In this document: one piece after another, positions 7,644-14,640 of the stretch
Layout: each line of letters opens with the position of its first letter
How positions within the stretch are numbered: position 1 is the first letter of the stretch
NCBI RefSeq assembly: GCF_008180445.1
Contig: NZ_VTER01000007.1
Span: 372,001 to 436,000 of the forward strand
Length of the DNA: 64,000 bases
Direction of reading: 5' to 3'
Source: Bacillus_AB infantis_B
GTDB lineage: Bacteria > Bacillota > Bacilli > Bacillales > Cytobacillaceae
The notes under the pieces: generated by a model
The model's database searches: none
Told to the model about the DNA's origin: nothing
Seen by the model: the letters and a program-made list of their open reading frames with translations, nothing else
Position numbers and translations under genes: made by a program

Positions 7644-8717
7644 GTGTACGATCGTCTTCAAGCTGTAGAAGATCGCTACGAAAGGCTGAATGAGCTTTTG
7701 AGCGATCCTGAGATTGTAAATGACACAAAGAAGCTGCGCGAATATTCCAAGGAGCAGTCAGGCATTCAGGAAACGGTGGAGGCATACCGCGAGTATAAAG
7801 AAGTCCGCGGACAATACCAGGATGCAAAAGCGATGCTCGAAGAGAAGCTTGATGCAGAAATGCGTGAGATGGTAAAGGAAGAGATAGGAGAGCTCGAAGA
7901 CAGAGTGGAAGCTCTCGAAGCGCGCCTGAAGATCCTATTGATCCCGAAAGACCCGAACGATGATAAAAACGTTATCATGGAAATCCGCGGAGCGGCTGGC
8001 GGCGACGAGGCTGCCCTGTTTGCCGGCGATCTTTACCGCATGTACAGCCGCTTTGCCGAGGTGCAGGGCTGGAAAACAGATGTGATCGAGGCCAGCTCAA
8101 CAGGTGTCGGCGGCTACAAAGAAATCATCTTTATCATCAATGGAAACGGTGCCTTCAGCAAGCTGAAGTTCGAGAATGGGGCCCACCGTGTCCAGCGTGT
8201 GCCGGAAACTGAATCTGGCGGCCGCATCCATACTTCGACGGCAACGGTTGCAGTTCTGCCGGAAGCGGAAGAAGTTGAAATCGAGATTCACGATAAAGAT
8301 ATCCGTGTTGATACGTTTGCTTCAAGCGGACCGGGCGGCCAGAGCGTTAACACGACGATGTCAGCCGTGCGCCTGACCCACTTGCCTACAGGGACGGTTG
8401 TTTCCTGCCAGGACGAGAAATCACAGATCAAGAACAAAGAAAAGGCAATGAAGGTTCTTCGTGCCCGTGTGTATGATAAATTCCAGCAGGAAGCACAGGC
8501 GGAATACGACCAGCAGCGGAAATCCGCAGTGGGCACCGGCGACCGTTCTGAACGGATCCGCACCTACAACTTCCCGCAAAACCGTGTAACAGATCACCGC
8601 ATCGGCCTGACTATCCAGAAGCTTGACCAGATCCTTCAGGGCAAGCTGGACGAAGTGATTGATGCCTTGATCATGGAAGAGCAGTCAGCCAAGCTGAAGG
8701 AAGCTTCAGATGCCTGA
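7644..8717 (+). CDS. prfA: Peptide chain release factor 1
   Basis: RF1 recognises UAA and UAG stop codons and triggers release of the finished peptide. The 357-residue protein has the N-terminal coiled domain, the GGQ motif in FASSGPGGQSVNTT (its Gln is the methylation target of PrmC), and the C-terminal NRVTDHRIGLT block. The codon-recognition tripeptide region is present as PETESGG with PxT-type context. It starts with GTG 7644 after AGGTGAAGG. Its 3' end overlaps prmC by 8 bases, a tight operon with the enzyme that modifies it. Confidence 0.97.
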   Translation: MYDRLQAVEDRYERLNELLSDPEIVNDTKKLREYSKEQSGIQETVEAYREYKEVRGQYQDAKAMLEEKLDAEMREMVKEEIGELEDRVEALEARLKILLIPKDPNDDKNVIMEIRGAAGGDEAALFAGDLYRMYSRFAEVQGWKTDVIEASSTGVGGYKEIIFIINGNGAFSKLKFENGAHRVQRVPETESGGRIHTSTATVAVLPEAEEVEIEIHDKDIRVDTFASSGPGGQSVNTTMSAVRLTHLPTGTVVSCQDEKSQIKNKEKAMKVLRARVYDKFQQEAQAEYDQQRKSAVGTGDRSERIRTYNFPQNRVTDHRIGLTIQKLDQILQGKLDEVIDALIMEEQSAKLKEASDA

Positions 8718-9609
8718 TCAGCCTATGAAAGTCTATGAAGCCCTGAAGTGGGCTTCTTCTTTTTTAGAAACGGCAGGGAGGGATTCCAACGCGGGTGAAA
8801 TCCTCCTGGGCCACTTTCTGAAAATGAGCCGTTCCCGCCTGCTTGCGGAGATGAGGGAAGAGCTGGATCCGAGGATACAAGGGGCCTTCAAAGAAGCAGT
8901 CCAATTGCACGCGGACGGCAGGCCAGTCCAATATATCATCGGAAAAGAAGAATTCTATGGACGGACATTCATTGTGAATGAAAATGTCCTCATCCCCCGT
9001 CCGGAAACAGAAGAGCTGGTGCTGGAAGCCCTGAAGAGGAAGGAAAAGCTTTTCGGCAGAGAGGCTGCTCCTGCGGCTGCTGATATAGGAACCGGAAGCG
9101 GAGCGATTGCGGTAACCTTGAAATTGGAATCGCCTGACCTCCAGGTGACTGCCACAGATGTGTACGGACCGTCGTTGGACACGGCAAAAGAAAATGCGGA
9201 CAAGAACGGTGCTGAAATCGAGTTTATTTTAGGAGACCTGCTGCAGCCTTTCATAAAGGAAAGCCGGAATTTTGATATTATCATTTCCAATCCGCCCTAT
9301 ATCCCGCTCAGCGATATGGAAGGAATGTCTGAAGTCGTCACCGAAAACGAGCCTCACCGTGCCCTGTTCGCCGGCCAGGACGGACTCGACCTCTACCGCC
9401 GCTTCATGGAAGAACTGCCGCTCGTCCTAAAAGAAAAATCACTCGTCGGCTTCGAAGTCGGCGCCGGCCAAAGCAAAGCCGTATCAGAACTGCTGCGGAC
9501 CGCATTCCCAGATGCCAACATAGACATAGTCTACGACATCAATGGGAAGGACCGGATGGTTTTTGCGGAGATTGGGTGGCATTTTGATGGGGTGAAGAAA
9601 GATTCCTAA
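8710..9609 (+). CDS. prmC: Release factor glutamine methyltransferase
   Basis: PrmC methylates the Gln of the GGQ motif of release factors using S-adenosylmethionine. The 299-residue protein has the N-terminal helical substrate-recognition domain, SAM motif I ADIGTGSGAIAV and the catalytic NPPY motif in IIISNPPYIPLSD. ATG 8710 lies inside the end of prfA, so the two are translationally coupled. The equivalent B. subtilis gene is ywkE. A terminator lies at 9848-9874 beyond a repeat element. Confidence 0.96.
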   Translation: MPDQPMKVYEALKWASSFLETAGRDSNAGEILLGHFLKMSRSRLLAEMREELDPRIQGAFKEAVQLHADGRPVQYIIGKEEFYGRTFIVNENVLIPRPETEELVLEALKRKEKLFGREAAPAAADIGTGSGAIAVTLKLESPDLQVTATDVYGPSLDTAKENADKNGAEIEFILGDLLQPFIKESRNFDIIISNPPYIPLSDMEGMSEVVTENEPHRALFAGQDGLDLYRRFMEELPLVLKEKSLVGFEVGAGQSKAVSELLRTAFPDANIDIVYDINGKDRMVFAEIGWHFDGVKKDS

Positions 9610-9691
9610 GTTTTTTTATAAAAGAGCAAGCTTATTGTTCTTCGTTTGAAAACGAATGAAATGCAAACCTGCCATCTTTATATTAAAACCA

Positions 9692-9819
9692 GTTGATTGG
9701 AGTGCAAGGCACGAAGACTCCTGTGGGAAATAGCGGAAGTGTTGAGACCCCGCAGCGCGCAGCGCGAGGAGGCTCAACTCCGCCCCGCGGAAAGCGAAGT
9801 GCCTGGAACGGAAATCAAC
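9692..9819. repeat. ~128-bp palindromic repeat element, copy 1
   Basis: The element begins GTTGATT and ends AATCAAC (perfect 7-bp terminal inverted repeat). Inside, GTTGAGACCCC and GGAGGCTCAAC form a second inverted pair around a GCGCGC-rich centre, and the right side carries CGCCCCGCGGAAAGCGAAG. Copies 2 and 3 are at 18572-18699 and 35786-35915 in the same orientation. Open frames on both strands here are by-products of the repeat. Confidence 0.85.
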
Positions 9820-9847
9820 AGACTCCATTTATATGCCAAACATTCTA

Positions 9848-9874
9848 AAAAGATTCCTCAATGGGATCTTTTTT
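9848..9874 (+). terminator. Terminator between prmC and spoIIR
   Basis: The stem AAAAGATTCC/GGGATCTTTT (10 bp, one G-U) is followed by TTTT, immediately beyond repeat copy 1. Confidence 0.8.
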
Positions 9875-9946
9875 ATTACATACAAAATTATATTTTGCTA
9901 GTTTAAGAATCCCCCTTCCTGTCCACAATGGATTAGTGAAGGGACG

Positions 9947-10654
9947 GTGTCGGAAATGACAGCCAAATCATTAGCGAAATTATATATCATCATCTTATCC
10001 TTAGGAACAATGCTAAGCCTATACATACCAAAAACAGAGGTAGCAGCGGAAGATCCGCTCGTCATACCGCAGGAAGCCATCCGCCTCCGCATCCTCGCAA
10101 ACAGTGACAGCGAAGGAGACCAGGCACTGAAACGGCTGGTGAGGGACGCAGTCAATAAAGAAATCACTGAATGGGTCAGTGAACTGACTTCCATAGAAGA
10201 AGCCCGGTCATTAATAAAGTCGCGCCTGCCGGAAATCCAGGAGATAGCAGAGAACGTGGTAGAAGAAGAAAATTCAGACCAGACAGTCAAAGCCAATTTC
10301 GGCAAAGTAGATTTTCCTACCAAGCTCTACGGCCAGTTTTTATATCCAGCCGGCGAGTATGAAGCAATTTTGATTACACTTGGCGAAGGTGATGGAGCGA
10401 ACTGGTGGTGTGTTCTTTTTCCGCCTCTATGCTTCCTTGATTTCTCGAATGGAGTAGCTGTAAGTGATGGATTTGAAGAGGAAAATCAGGAAATAGGAGA
10501 AGTTGGTAAAAAAGAACCAGAAGGGAATGTGCTGGAAGATAGTAAGTCTAAAGAACCATCCGGCGAAAAAGAGCCGGTCTTCGTTAAAGAAGAGGAAGAA
10601 AAGCCGGAAGTTAAGTTTTTTATCAAAGAATTATGGGATAAAATTTTCGGATAG
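9947..10654 (+). CDS. spoIIR: Stage II sporulation protein R
   Basis: SpoIIR is the forespore-made signal that, once exported to the intermembrane space, activates the protease SpoIIGA to process pro-sigma-E in the mother cell. The 235-residue protein has an N-terminal membrane/signal segment (about 10-30) and the conserved core IPQEAIRLRILANSDSEGDQ...LKRLVRDAVN. The signature WWCVLFPPLCFLDFSNG follows, and the tail is Glu/Lys-rich and poorly conserved. GTG 9947 is taken as start; ATG 9956 is an alternative. Placement after prmC matches B. subtilis. A strong hairpin follows the stop. Confidence 0.95.
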   Translation: MSEMTAKSLAKLYIIILSLGTMLSLYIPKTEVAAEDPLVIPQEAIRLRILANSDSEGDQALKRLVRDAVNKEITEWVSELTSIEEARSLIKSRLPEIQEIAENVVEEENSDQTVKANFGKVDFPTKLYGQFLYPAGEYEAILITLGEGDGANWWCVLFPPLCFLDFSNGVAVSDGFEEENQEIGEVGKKEPEGNVLEDSKSKEPSGEKEPVFVKEEEEKPEVKFFIKELWDKIFG

Positions 10655-10655
10655 T

Positions 10656-10687
10656 ATGCTGCTCTTTTCATAGAGCGGCATTTCTTT
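10656..10687 (+). terminator. Terminator after spoIIR
   Basis: The stem ATGCTGCTCT/AGAGCGGCAT (10 bp, one G-U) is followed by TTCTTTTT. Confidence 0.85.
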
Positions 10688-10766
10688 TTATAGGAAAAAA
10701 GGCATAATAGAAGCTAATGCCATTGTTACAAGTGCATGACAAGCCTTTTACAGATGCTGGGAGCAT

Positions 10767-10791
10767 GTTTGATTCTGGGAGAAGCGGATAT
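10767..10791 (+). promoter_or_regulatory. SigB-type promoter for gsiB
   Basis: GTTTGA (10767-10772), 13-base spacer, GGATAT (10786-10791). This is close to the SigB consensus GTTTAA-N12-15-GGGTAT. It lies about 50 bases before gsiB, a known SigB regulon member in B. subtilis. Confidence 0.7.
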
Positions 10792-10840
10792 TAAAGGAGT
10801 GTAAGCCAAAATAACAATTACTGAAAAGGAGATGGAACAC

Positions 10841-11227
10841 ATGGCAAACAACAATAACAACGATAAAATGTCCCGTGAGGAAAGAGGCCGCAAAGGCGGA
10901 GAAGCAACCAGCAATAACCATGACAAAGAATTCTATCAAGAGATCGGTAAAAAAGGCGGAGAAGCAACATCTGAAAATCACGACAAAGAATTCTATCAGG
11001 AAATCGGCCAAAAGGGCGGAGAAGCTACTGCTGATAGCCATGATAAGGAATTCTATCAAGAGATCGGTAAAAAAGGCGGAGAAGCTACTTCTGAAAATCA
11101 TGACAAGGAATTCTATCAGGAGATCGGCCAAAAGGGCGGAGAAGCTACTTCTGAAAACCATGATAAAGACTTCTACCGCGAAATTGGTGAAAAAGGCGGA
11201 AATTCAAGAAACAACAACAACGACTAA
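10841..11227 (+). CDS. gsiB: General stress protein GsiB (KGG-repeat, LEA-like)
   Basis: This 128-residue, highly hydrophilic protein consists of five near-identical ~20-residue repeats of the form KGGEATSENHDKEFYQEIGQ, preceded by MANNNNNDKMSREERGRKGG and ended by an Asn tail. It resembles plant LEA proteins and is a hallmark of the SigB general stress and glucose-starvation response in B. subtilis. AAAGGAG at 10825-10831 places the start at ATG 10841; ATG 10832 would touch the Shine-Dalgarno sequence. The repeats are also visible as 60-bp DNA repeats, which could allow copy-number change. It occupies the place of B. subtilis ywlA. Confidence 0.95.
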   Translation: MANNNNNDKMSREERGRKGGEATSNNHDKEFYQEIGKKGGEATSENHDKEFYQEIGQKGGEATADSHDKEFYQEIGKKGGEATSENHDKEFYQEIGQKGGEATSENHDKDFYREIGEKGGNSRNNNND

Positions 11228-11269
11228 GTTTATAATGTAAAGGAAGTTTAAATGAAAGATTCCAGATAG

Positions 11270-11308
11270 CACGGCAGCCCGTTAACTGATGGCTGCCGTG
11301 TTTTTTAT
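11270..11308 (+). terminator. Terminator after gsiB
   Basis: A perfect 10-bp stem CACGGCAGCC/GGCTGCCGTG with an 11-nt loop is followed by TTTTTT. Confidence 0.92.
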
Positions 11309-11382
11309 TCTTTTTGAGTTCTACTTTTTCCAGCGCCCCATAGATATATTACTAGATTACAAATTCTTAGTGGGGTGAGAGT

Positions 11383-11823
11383 ATGGAAACAATGATCCGC
11401 TGTGCACAAAAGGGAGACGAAAAGAAACTGGCCGCATTTTTGAAAAAAGCCAATCTGGGGACTGAAGGCATTTCAGAATCTATCAATTATTTTTTGCTTA
11501 TGGAAGATGAAGAGGAAAATATTAAGGCGACATTGGGCATCGAGCCTTTAGGAGGCGTGGGCCTCCTCCGCTCACTGGTACTTTCGGAAAGAGCATCTGA
11601 AAAAGATCTGCTGCTGCTTGTGGAGCAGATTCTGCGGCTTGCAAGGGAAAGAGAGCTCGAGTCACTATATATGGCGACAAATAAAAAAGGAGCAGCAGAG
11701 TTCTTTAAACTGCTTGGCTTTCAGGATGAAAAAGGGGAACTGCCGGAAGAACTGTACAGTTCCGCTCATGTCCAGCATATTCTAACTGTGGATAACTTTT
11801 CATTCCTGAAGCTTTCAGTATGA
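11383..11823 (+). CDS. ywlB: GNAT-like N-acetyltransferase, YwlB family
   Basis: This 146-residue protein matches the size and position of B. subtilis YwlB, a predicted acyl-CoA N-acetyltransferase. The segment LGIEPLGGVGLLRSLVLSERA fits the GNAT beta-4/beta-5 region around the acetyl-CoA site. ARERELESLYMATNKKGAAEFFKLLGFQ is the usual GNAT C-terminal half. The pyrophosphate-binding Q/RxxGxG/A loop is degenerate, so activity and substrate are uncertain. ATG 11383 follows GGGGTGAG. The DnaA-box cluster begins two bases after its stop codon. Confidence 0.75.
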   Translation: METMIRCAQKGDEKKLAAFLKKANLGTEGISESINYFLLMEDEEENIKATLGIEPLGGVGLLRSLVLSERASEKDLLLLVEQILRLARERELESLYMATNKKGAAEFFKLLGFQDEKGELPEELYSSAHVQHILTVDNFSFLKLSV

Positions 11824-11824
11824 A

Positions 11825-12058
11825 TTGTGGATATATCCACAAAGTTATCCACTATTCTAGAAAAGTTATACACAAATTGTGGACAAAACTTGAGTTATCC
11901 TCCATCTTCTTTTATACTTTCAAAAGTGATTGTGGTTTAAAAGCCGAAACAAAGGGTATACGACACAGAATTTGAACAGTATTGAAGGTGGGCATAACGA
12001 TGAAGACAGAAATTTGGTCAGTGGATAAAAATGTGGATAGTTTAAATGATTATCCACA
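11825..12058. other. DnaA-box cluster upstream of and inside the start of ywlC
   Basis: Against the 9-mer TTATNCACA there are two perfect boxes (TTATACACA 11866-11874; TTATCCACA 12050-12058). Six more have one mismatch: both arms of the 18-bp perfect palindrome TTGTGGATATATCCACAA at 11825-11842, TTATCCACT 11845, and reverse-strand boxes at 11878-11886, 12020-12028 and 12032-12040. That is eight boxes in 234 bases. ChIP-chip work in B. subtilis reported stable DnaA binding upstream of ywlC, so the site appears conserved by position. Confidence 0.85.
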
Positions 12059-13040
12059 GATTAAACAGGCAGCTGCTCTTTTAGCCCAAAATGAGACGGT
12101 TGCCTTTCCAACTGAGACGGTTTATGGACTCGGTGGAAATGCAAGAAATGACGAAGCAGTCAAGAAGATATTTGAAGCGAAGGGCAGGCCTTCTGACAAT
12201 CCCCTCATCATTCACATTGCAGACAGGGAACAGCTTGAGGAAATTGTGGAAAGTGTCCCGCCTAGTGCAGATAAGCTGATGGAAGCCTTTTGGCCAGGTC
12301 CGCTGACCATCATATTCAATAAAAAAGACGGACAGCTCTCAGAGACAGCAACGGCAGGGCTGAATACGGTCGGCATCAGGATGCCGGACCACCCGGTGGC
12401 TCTCGCCATTCTCCGCGAAAGCGGCGTTCCGGTAGCCGCTCCGAGCGCGAACAGATCCGGGCGGCCAAGCCCTACTACTGCCGGACATGTGGAGGAAGAT
12501 TTGAACGGGAGGATTGCGGGAATTGTGGATGGCGGTCCTACTGGAGTGGGTGTTGAATCCACTGTCCTGGATTGTACGGGAGAGATTCCGGTCATCCTGA
12601 GACCTGGCGGTGTAACGAAAGAGCAGCTCGAGCAGGTAGTGGGAGAGGTAGCGGCCGATCCTGCGCTTGCCGATGAGAAGGAGGCGCCGCGCTCCCCAGG
12701 CATGAAGTACCGGCATTATGCACCTGATGCTCCCTTATATATAGTAGAAGGAACAAGGGAACGGATTCAGGAATTGGTAAACGAACAGCATGCGGAAGGC
12801 CTGAAAGCCGGTGTGCTTACAACGGCAGAAAATGAAAAATTTTACGGAAGCGATTTTACATTTATATGCGGCAGGAGAGCGAATCTGGAAACAGTGGCAG
12901 CCTCCCTTTACGAAGCATTACGGAGCTTCAACAGCTCTGGAGTGGATGTGATCTTCAGCGAATCCTTCCCCGCAGAAGGTGTCGGTGAAGCCATCATGAA
13001 CCGGCTTCTCAAAGCAGCAGGCCATCGAATCATTAAATAA
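12000..13040 (+). CDS. ywlC: L-threonylcarbamoyladenylate synthase (Sua5/YwlC type)
   Basis: This enzyme makes threonylcarbamoyl-AMP from threonine, bicarbonate and ATP, the first step of the universal t6A37 tRNA modification. The 346-residue protein has the YrdC-like catalytic domain (about 1-210, with VAFPTETVYGLGGNA, the KGRPSDNPLI motif and SANRSGRPSPTT). A linker containing RSPGMKYRHYAPDAPLY and the C-terminal Sua5 domain follow, so it is the long Sua5 form. ATG 12000 has AAGGTGG eight bases upstream; a TTG at 11982 is less likely. Its first 60 bases carry three DnaA boxes. Confidence 0.95.
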   Translation: MKTEIWSVDKNVDSLNDYPQIKQAAALLAQNETVAFPTETVYGLGGNARNDEAVKKIFEAKGRPSDNPLIIHIADREQLEEIVESVPPSADKLMEAFWPGPLTIIFNKKDGQLSETATAGLNTVGIRMPDHPVALAILRESGVPVAAPSANRSGRPSPTTAGHVEEDLNGRIAGIVDGGPTGVGVESTVLDCTGEIPVILRPGGVTKEQLEQVVGEVAADPALADEKEAPRSPGMKYRHYAPDAPLYIVEGTRERIQELVNEQHAEGLKAGVLTTAENEKFYGSDFTFICGRRANLETVAASLYEALRSFNSSGVDVIFSESFPAEGVGEAIMNRLLKAAGHRIIK

Positions 13041-13046
13041 TTTTAG

Positions 13047-13109
13047 TGCCAGGCACCGTCTGTGGACATTTCAATGTGATTTGTCTGGGGGAGGTTCCTG
13101 GCATTTTTT
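13047..13109 (+). terminator. Inverted-repeat element acting as terminator after ywlC
   Basis: The arms TGCCAGGCACC (13047-13057) and GGTTCCTGGCA (13093-13103) pair with one mismatch and are followed by TTTTTT. The loop is long (35 nt). The arm sequence belongs to the same GGTGCC-core family as 7375-7453 and 52681-52693. Confidence 0.55.
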
Positions 13110-13111
13110 AG

Positions 13112-13173
13112 GCCGCAGGATGCGGGTCATGCGGACGTTGCCACAGGACGTGGCGTACTTAGTCCGCGTTCCT
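13112..13173. repeat. 62-bp direct repeat flanking mntP, left copy
   Basis: The block containing GCAGGATGCGGGTCATGCGG and GTTGCCACAGGACGTGGCG recurs almost unchanged at 14012-14073, exactly 900 bases downstream and in the same orientation. GCCACAGGACGTGGC is itself a small hairpin. Confidence 0.85.
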
Positions 13174-13259
13174 CGATAGAACAGTCGCCTCCGCTTTTCT
13201 AATTCTATTTCCCTTTGGACGTGCATATGCTGAATTAGCAAGTCCAAGGAGGAGAATGG

Positions 13260-13817
13260 ATGACTTCGTTTTTTGGGGAACTTATCACGTTGATGTTAAT
13301 GGCGTTTGCCCTCGGGATGGATGCTTTTTCGGTCGGGCTTGGCATGGGCATGTTTGAGCTGCGCCTGAGGCAAATTTTTAAAATAGGAATAACGATCGGT
13401 CTTTTCCATGTGTTCATGCCGCTGTTAGGAATGATGGCCGGGAGGTTCCTGTCGGAGCAGTTCGGCTCTATTGCGGCCTATATCGGGGGAGGGCTGCTGC
13501 TGCTGCTCGGTGCCCAGATGATTTGGTCAAGCATCAAGGATGATGATTCAAGCTTGATTACACCCGTTGGTTTCGGCCTGCTCATTTTTGCGTTGAGTGT
13601 AAGCCTGGACAGCTTTTCGGTCGGTCTCTCTCTTGGAATCTATGGAGCGAAAACAGCGCTTGTCCTGGTGTGTTTTGGTGCGGCCGCGGCAATTCTGACC
13701 TGGGCAGGGCTATTGGCCGGACGCAAGGTTCAGGGATGGCTTGGATCCTACAGCGAAGCACTCGGCGGAGCCATCCTCCTCGCTTTCGGCATAAAGCTGT
13801 TATGGCCATTTTTTTAA
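13260..13817 (+). CDS. mntP: Manganese efflux pump, MntP family
   Basis: This 185-residue integral membrane protein with six predicted hydrophobic segments exports Mn(II). It shows the duplicated acidic motif of the family, ALGMDAFSVGLGMG near residue 20 and VSLDSFSVGLSLG near residue 117, whose Asp residues are thought to bind metal. ATG 13260 follows AAGGAGGAG. The gene corresponds to B. subtilis ywlD in position. I see no yybP-ykoY-type riboswitch upstream; that interval is filled by the 62-bp repeat. A terminator follows at 13851. Confidence 0.92.
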   Translation: MTSFFGELITLMLMAFALGMDAFSVGLGMGMFELRLRQIFKIGITIGLFHVFMPLLGMMAGRFLSEQFGSIAAYIGGGLLLLLGAQMIWSSIKDDDSSLITPVGFGLLIFALSVSLDSFSVGLSLGIYGAKTALVLVCFGAAAAILTWAGLLAGRKVQGWLGSYSEALGGAILLAFGIKLLWPFF

Positions 13818-13850
13818 TGCAGGAGGCTATTCATTCATTACGTTGAACGA

Positions 13851-13875
13851 AGGCATCCGGGTGGGTGTCTTTTTT
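13851..13875 (+). terminator. Terminator after mntP
   Basis: The stem AGGCATCC/GGGTGTCT (8 bp with two G-U pairs) is followed by TTTTT. Confidence 0.65.
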
Positions 13876-13949
13876 GTGTTGCATTCCTTTACTGGGCAAG
13901 CCGTCTCCGCATTTCGGTTTGTCCGGCTCCAGGGGCTAGAGCCTCGAGT

Positions 13950-14073
13950 CATAAGTCACTTAGGAATTAAAGGCAAAGAACGCCTTTTATTCCTAAGCGC
14001 CTTATGCTGGGCCCGCAGGATGCGGGTCATGCGGACGTTGCCACAGGACGTGGCGTTTTTAGTCCGCGATCCT
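13950..14073. repeat. Hairpin plus right copy of the 62-bp repeat
   Basis: CTTAGGAATTAAAGGC (13959-13974) pairs with GCCTTTTATTCCTAAG (13982-13997) with one mismatch. It is extended outside a 3x3 internal loop by CATAAG/CTTATG (13950-13955 with 14001-14006). The 62-bp repeat copy follows at 14012-14073. Together with the preceding GTCCGGCTCCAGGGGC segment this looks like a mobile or amplified intergenic element. The open frame across it (13843-14076) is not a gene. Confidence 0.75.
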
Positions 14074-14186
14074 TAATCTGAGCAAGCCCCTTCCGCACTT
14101 CGTGTGAACTTTCTATAAATTTTTCCATGCTTGTCTATTGAAAGTGTGACAATTGGCTTATAATGGAGGGAAAGGGGGCTGCATCG

Positions 14187-14624
14187 ATGAGGCGCGTATT
14201 GTTTGTTTGTACTGGTAACACTTGCCGGAGCCCGATGGCAGAGGCGATTTTGAAGAGCAGGGAGCTTCCGGGGGTTGAGGTGAAGTCAGCTGGTGTGTTT
14301 GCTGCAAATGGGGGACAGGCCTCCGCACATGCGAAGCAGGTTCTTGAGGAGCAGGGAATTGCCCATGTACATACCTCGAGCGCACTGACGGCAGAGCTGG
14401 TTGAATGGGCAGATGTCATTTTGACGATGACGTCCGGGCATAAATGGAATGTGGTCAGCATGTTTGAGGGAGCAGAGGGCAAAACCTTTACACTGACAGA
14501 GTTTGCAGGGGAACACGGCGGTGAGATCCTTGATCCATTTGGCGGAAGCCTTGAAATATACAGAGAAACCTTTAATGAACTGAAAAAGCATATCGAACAG
14601 ATCATCAACAAATTAGAGAAGTAA
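14187..14624 (+). CDS. ywlE: Protein-arginine-phosphatase
   Basis: This low-molecular-weight phosphatase removes phosphate from arginine residues marked by McsB, countering the tag that sends proteins to ClpCP. The 145-residue protein has the P-loop VCTGNTCRSPMAEA (nucleophile Cys8, Arg14). Its Thr12 sits where B. subtilis YwlE has the Thr that favours phosphoarginine. The general acid region is ILDPFGGS. The start ATG 14187 has AAAGGGGG upstream and gives MRRVLFVCTGN; the upstream ATG 14163 would add eight unsupported residues. Gene order is conserved, but mcsA/mcsB/clpC are not in this window. Confidence 0.95.
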   Translation: MRRVLFVCTGNTCRSPMAEAILKSRELPGVEVKSAGVFAANGGQASAHAKQVLEEQGIAHVHTSSALTAELVEWADVILTMTSGHKWNVVSMFEGAEGKTFTLTEFAGEHGGEILDPFGGSLEIYRETFNELKKHIEQIINKLEK

Positions 14625-14640
14625 CGACCAGGGGGCAATT

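Noticed and set aside
9616..9906. Open frames on both strands over repeat copy 1 (and the same at copy 3)
   Set aside because: They exist only because the GC-rich palindrome lacks stop codons; the same frames recur wherever the element occurs.
13041..13259. Possible manganese (yybP-ykoY) riboswitch before mntP
   Set aside because: The interval is occupied by the ywlC terminator and a 62-bp repeat that also occurs downstream of mntP; no matching aptamer pattern seen.
13843..14076. 77-codon open frame between mntP and ywlE
   Set aside because: It spans the mntP terminator, the hairpin and the 62-bp repeat; no ribosome-binding site and no protein features.
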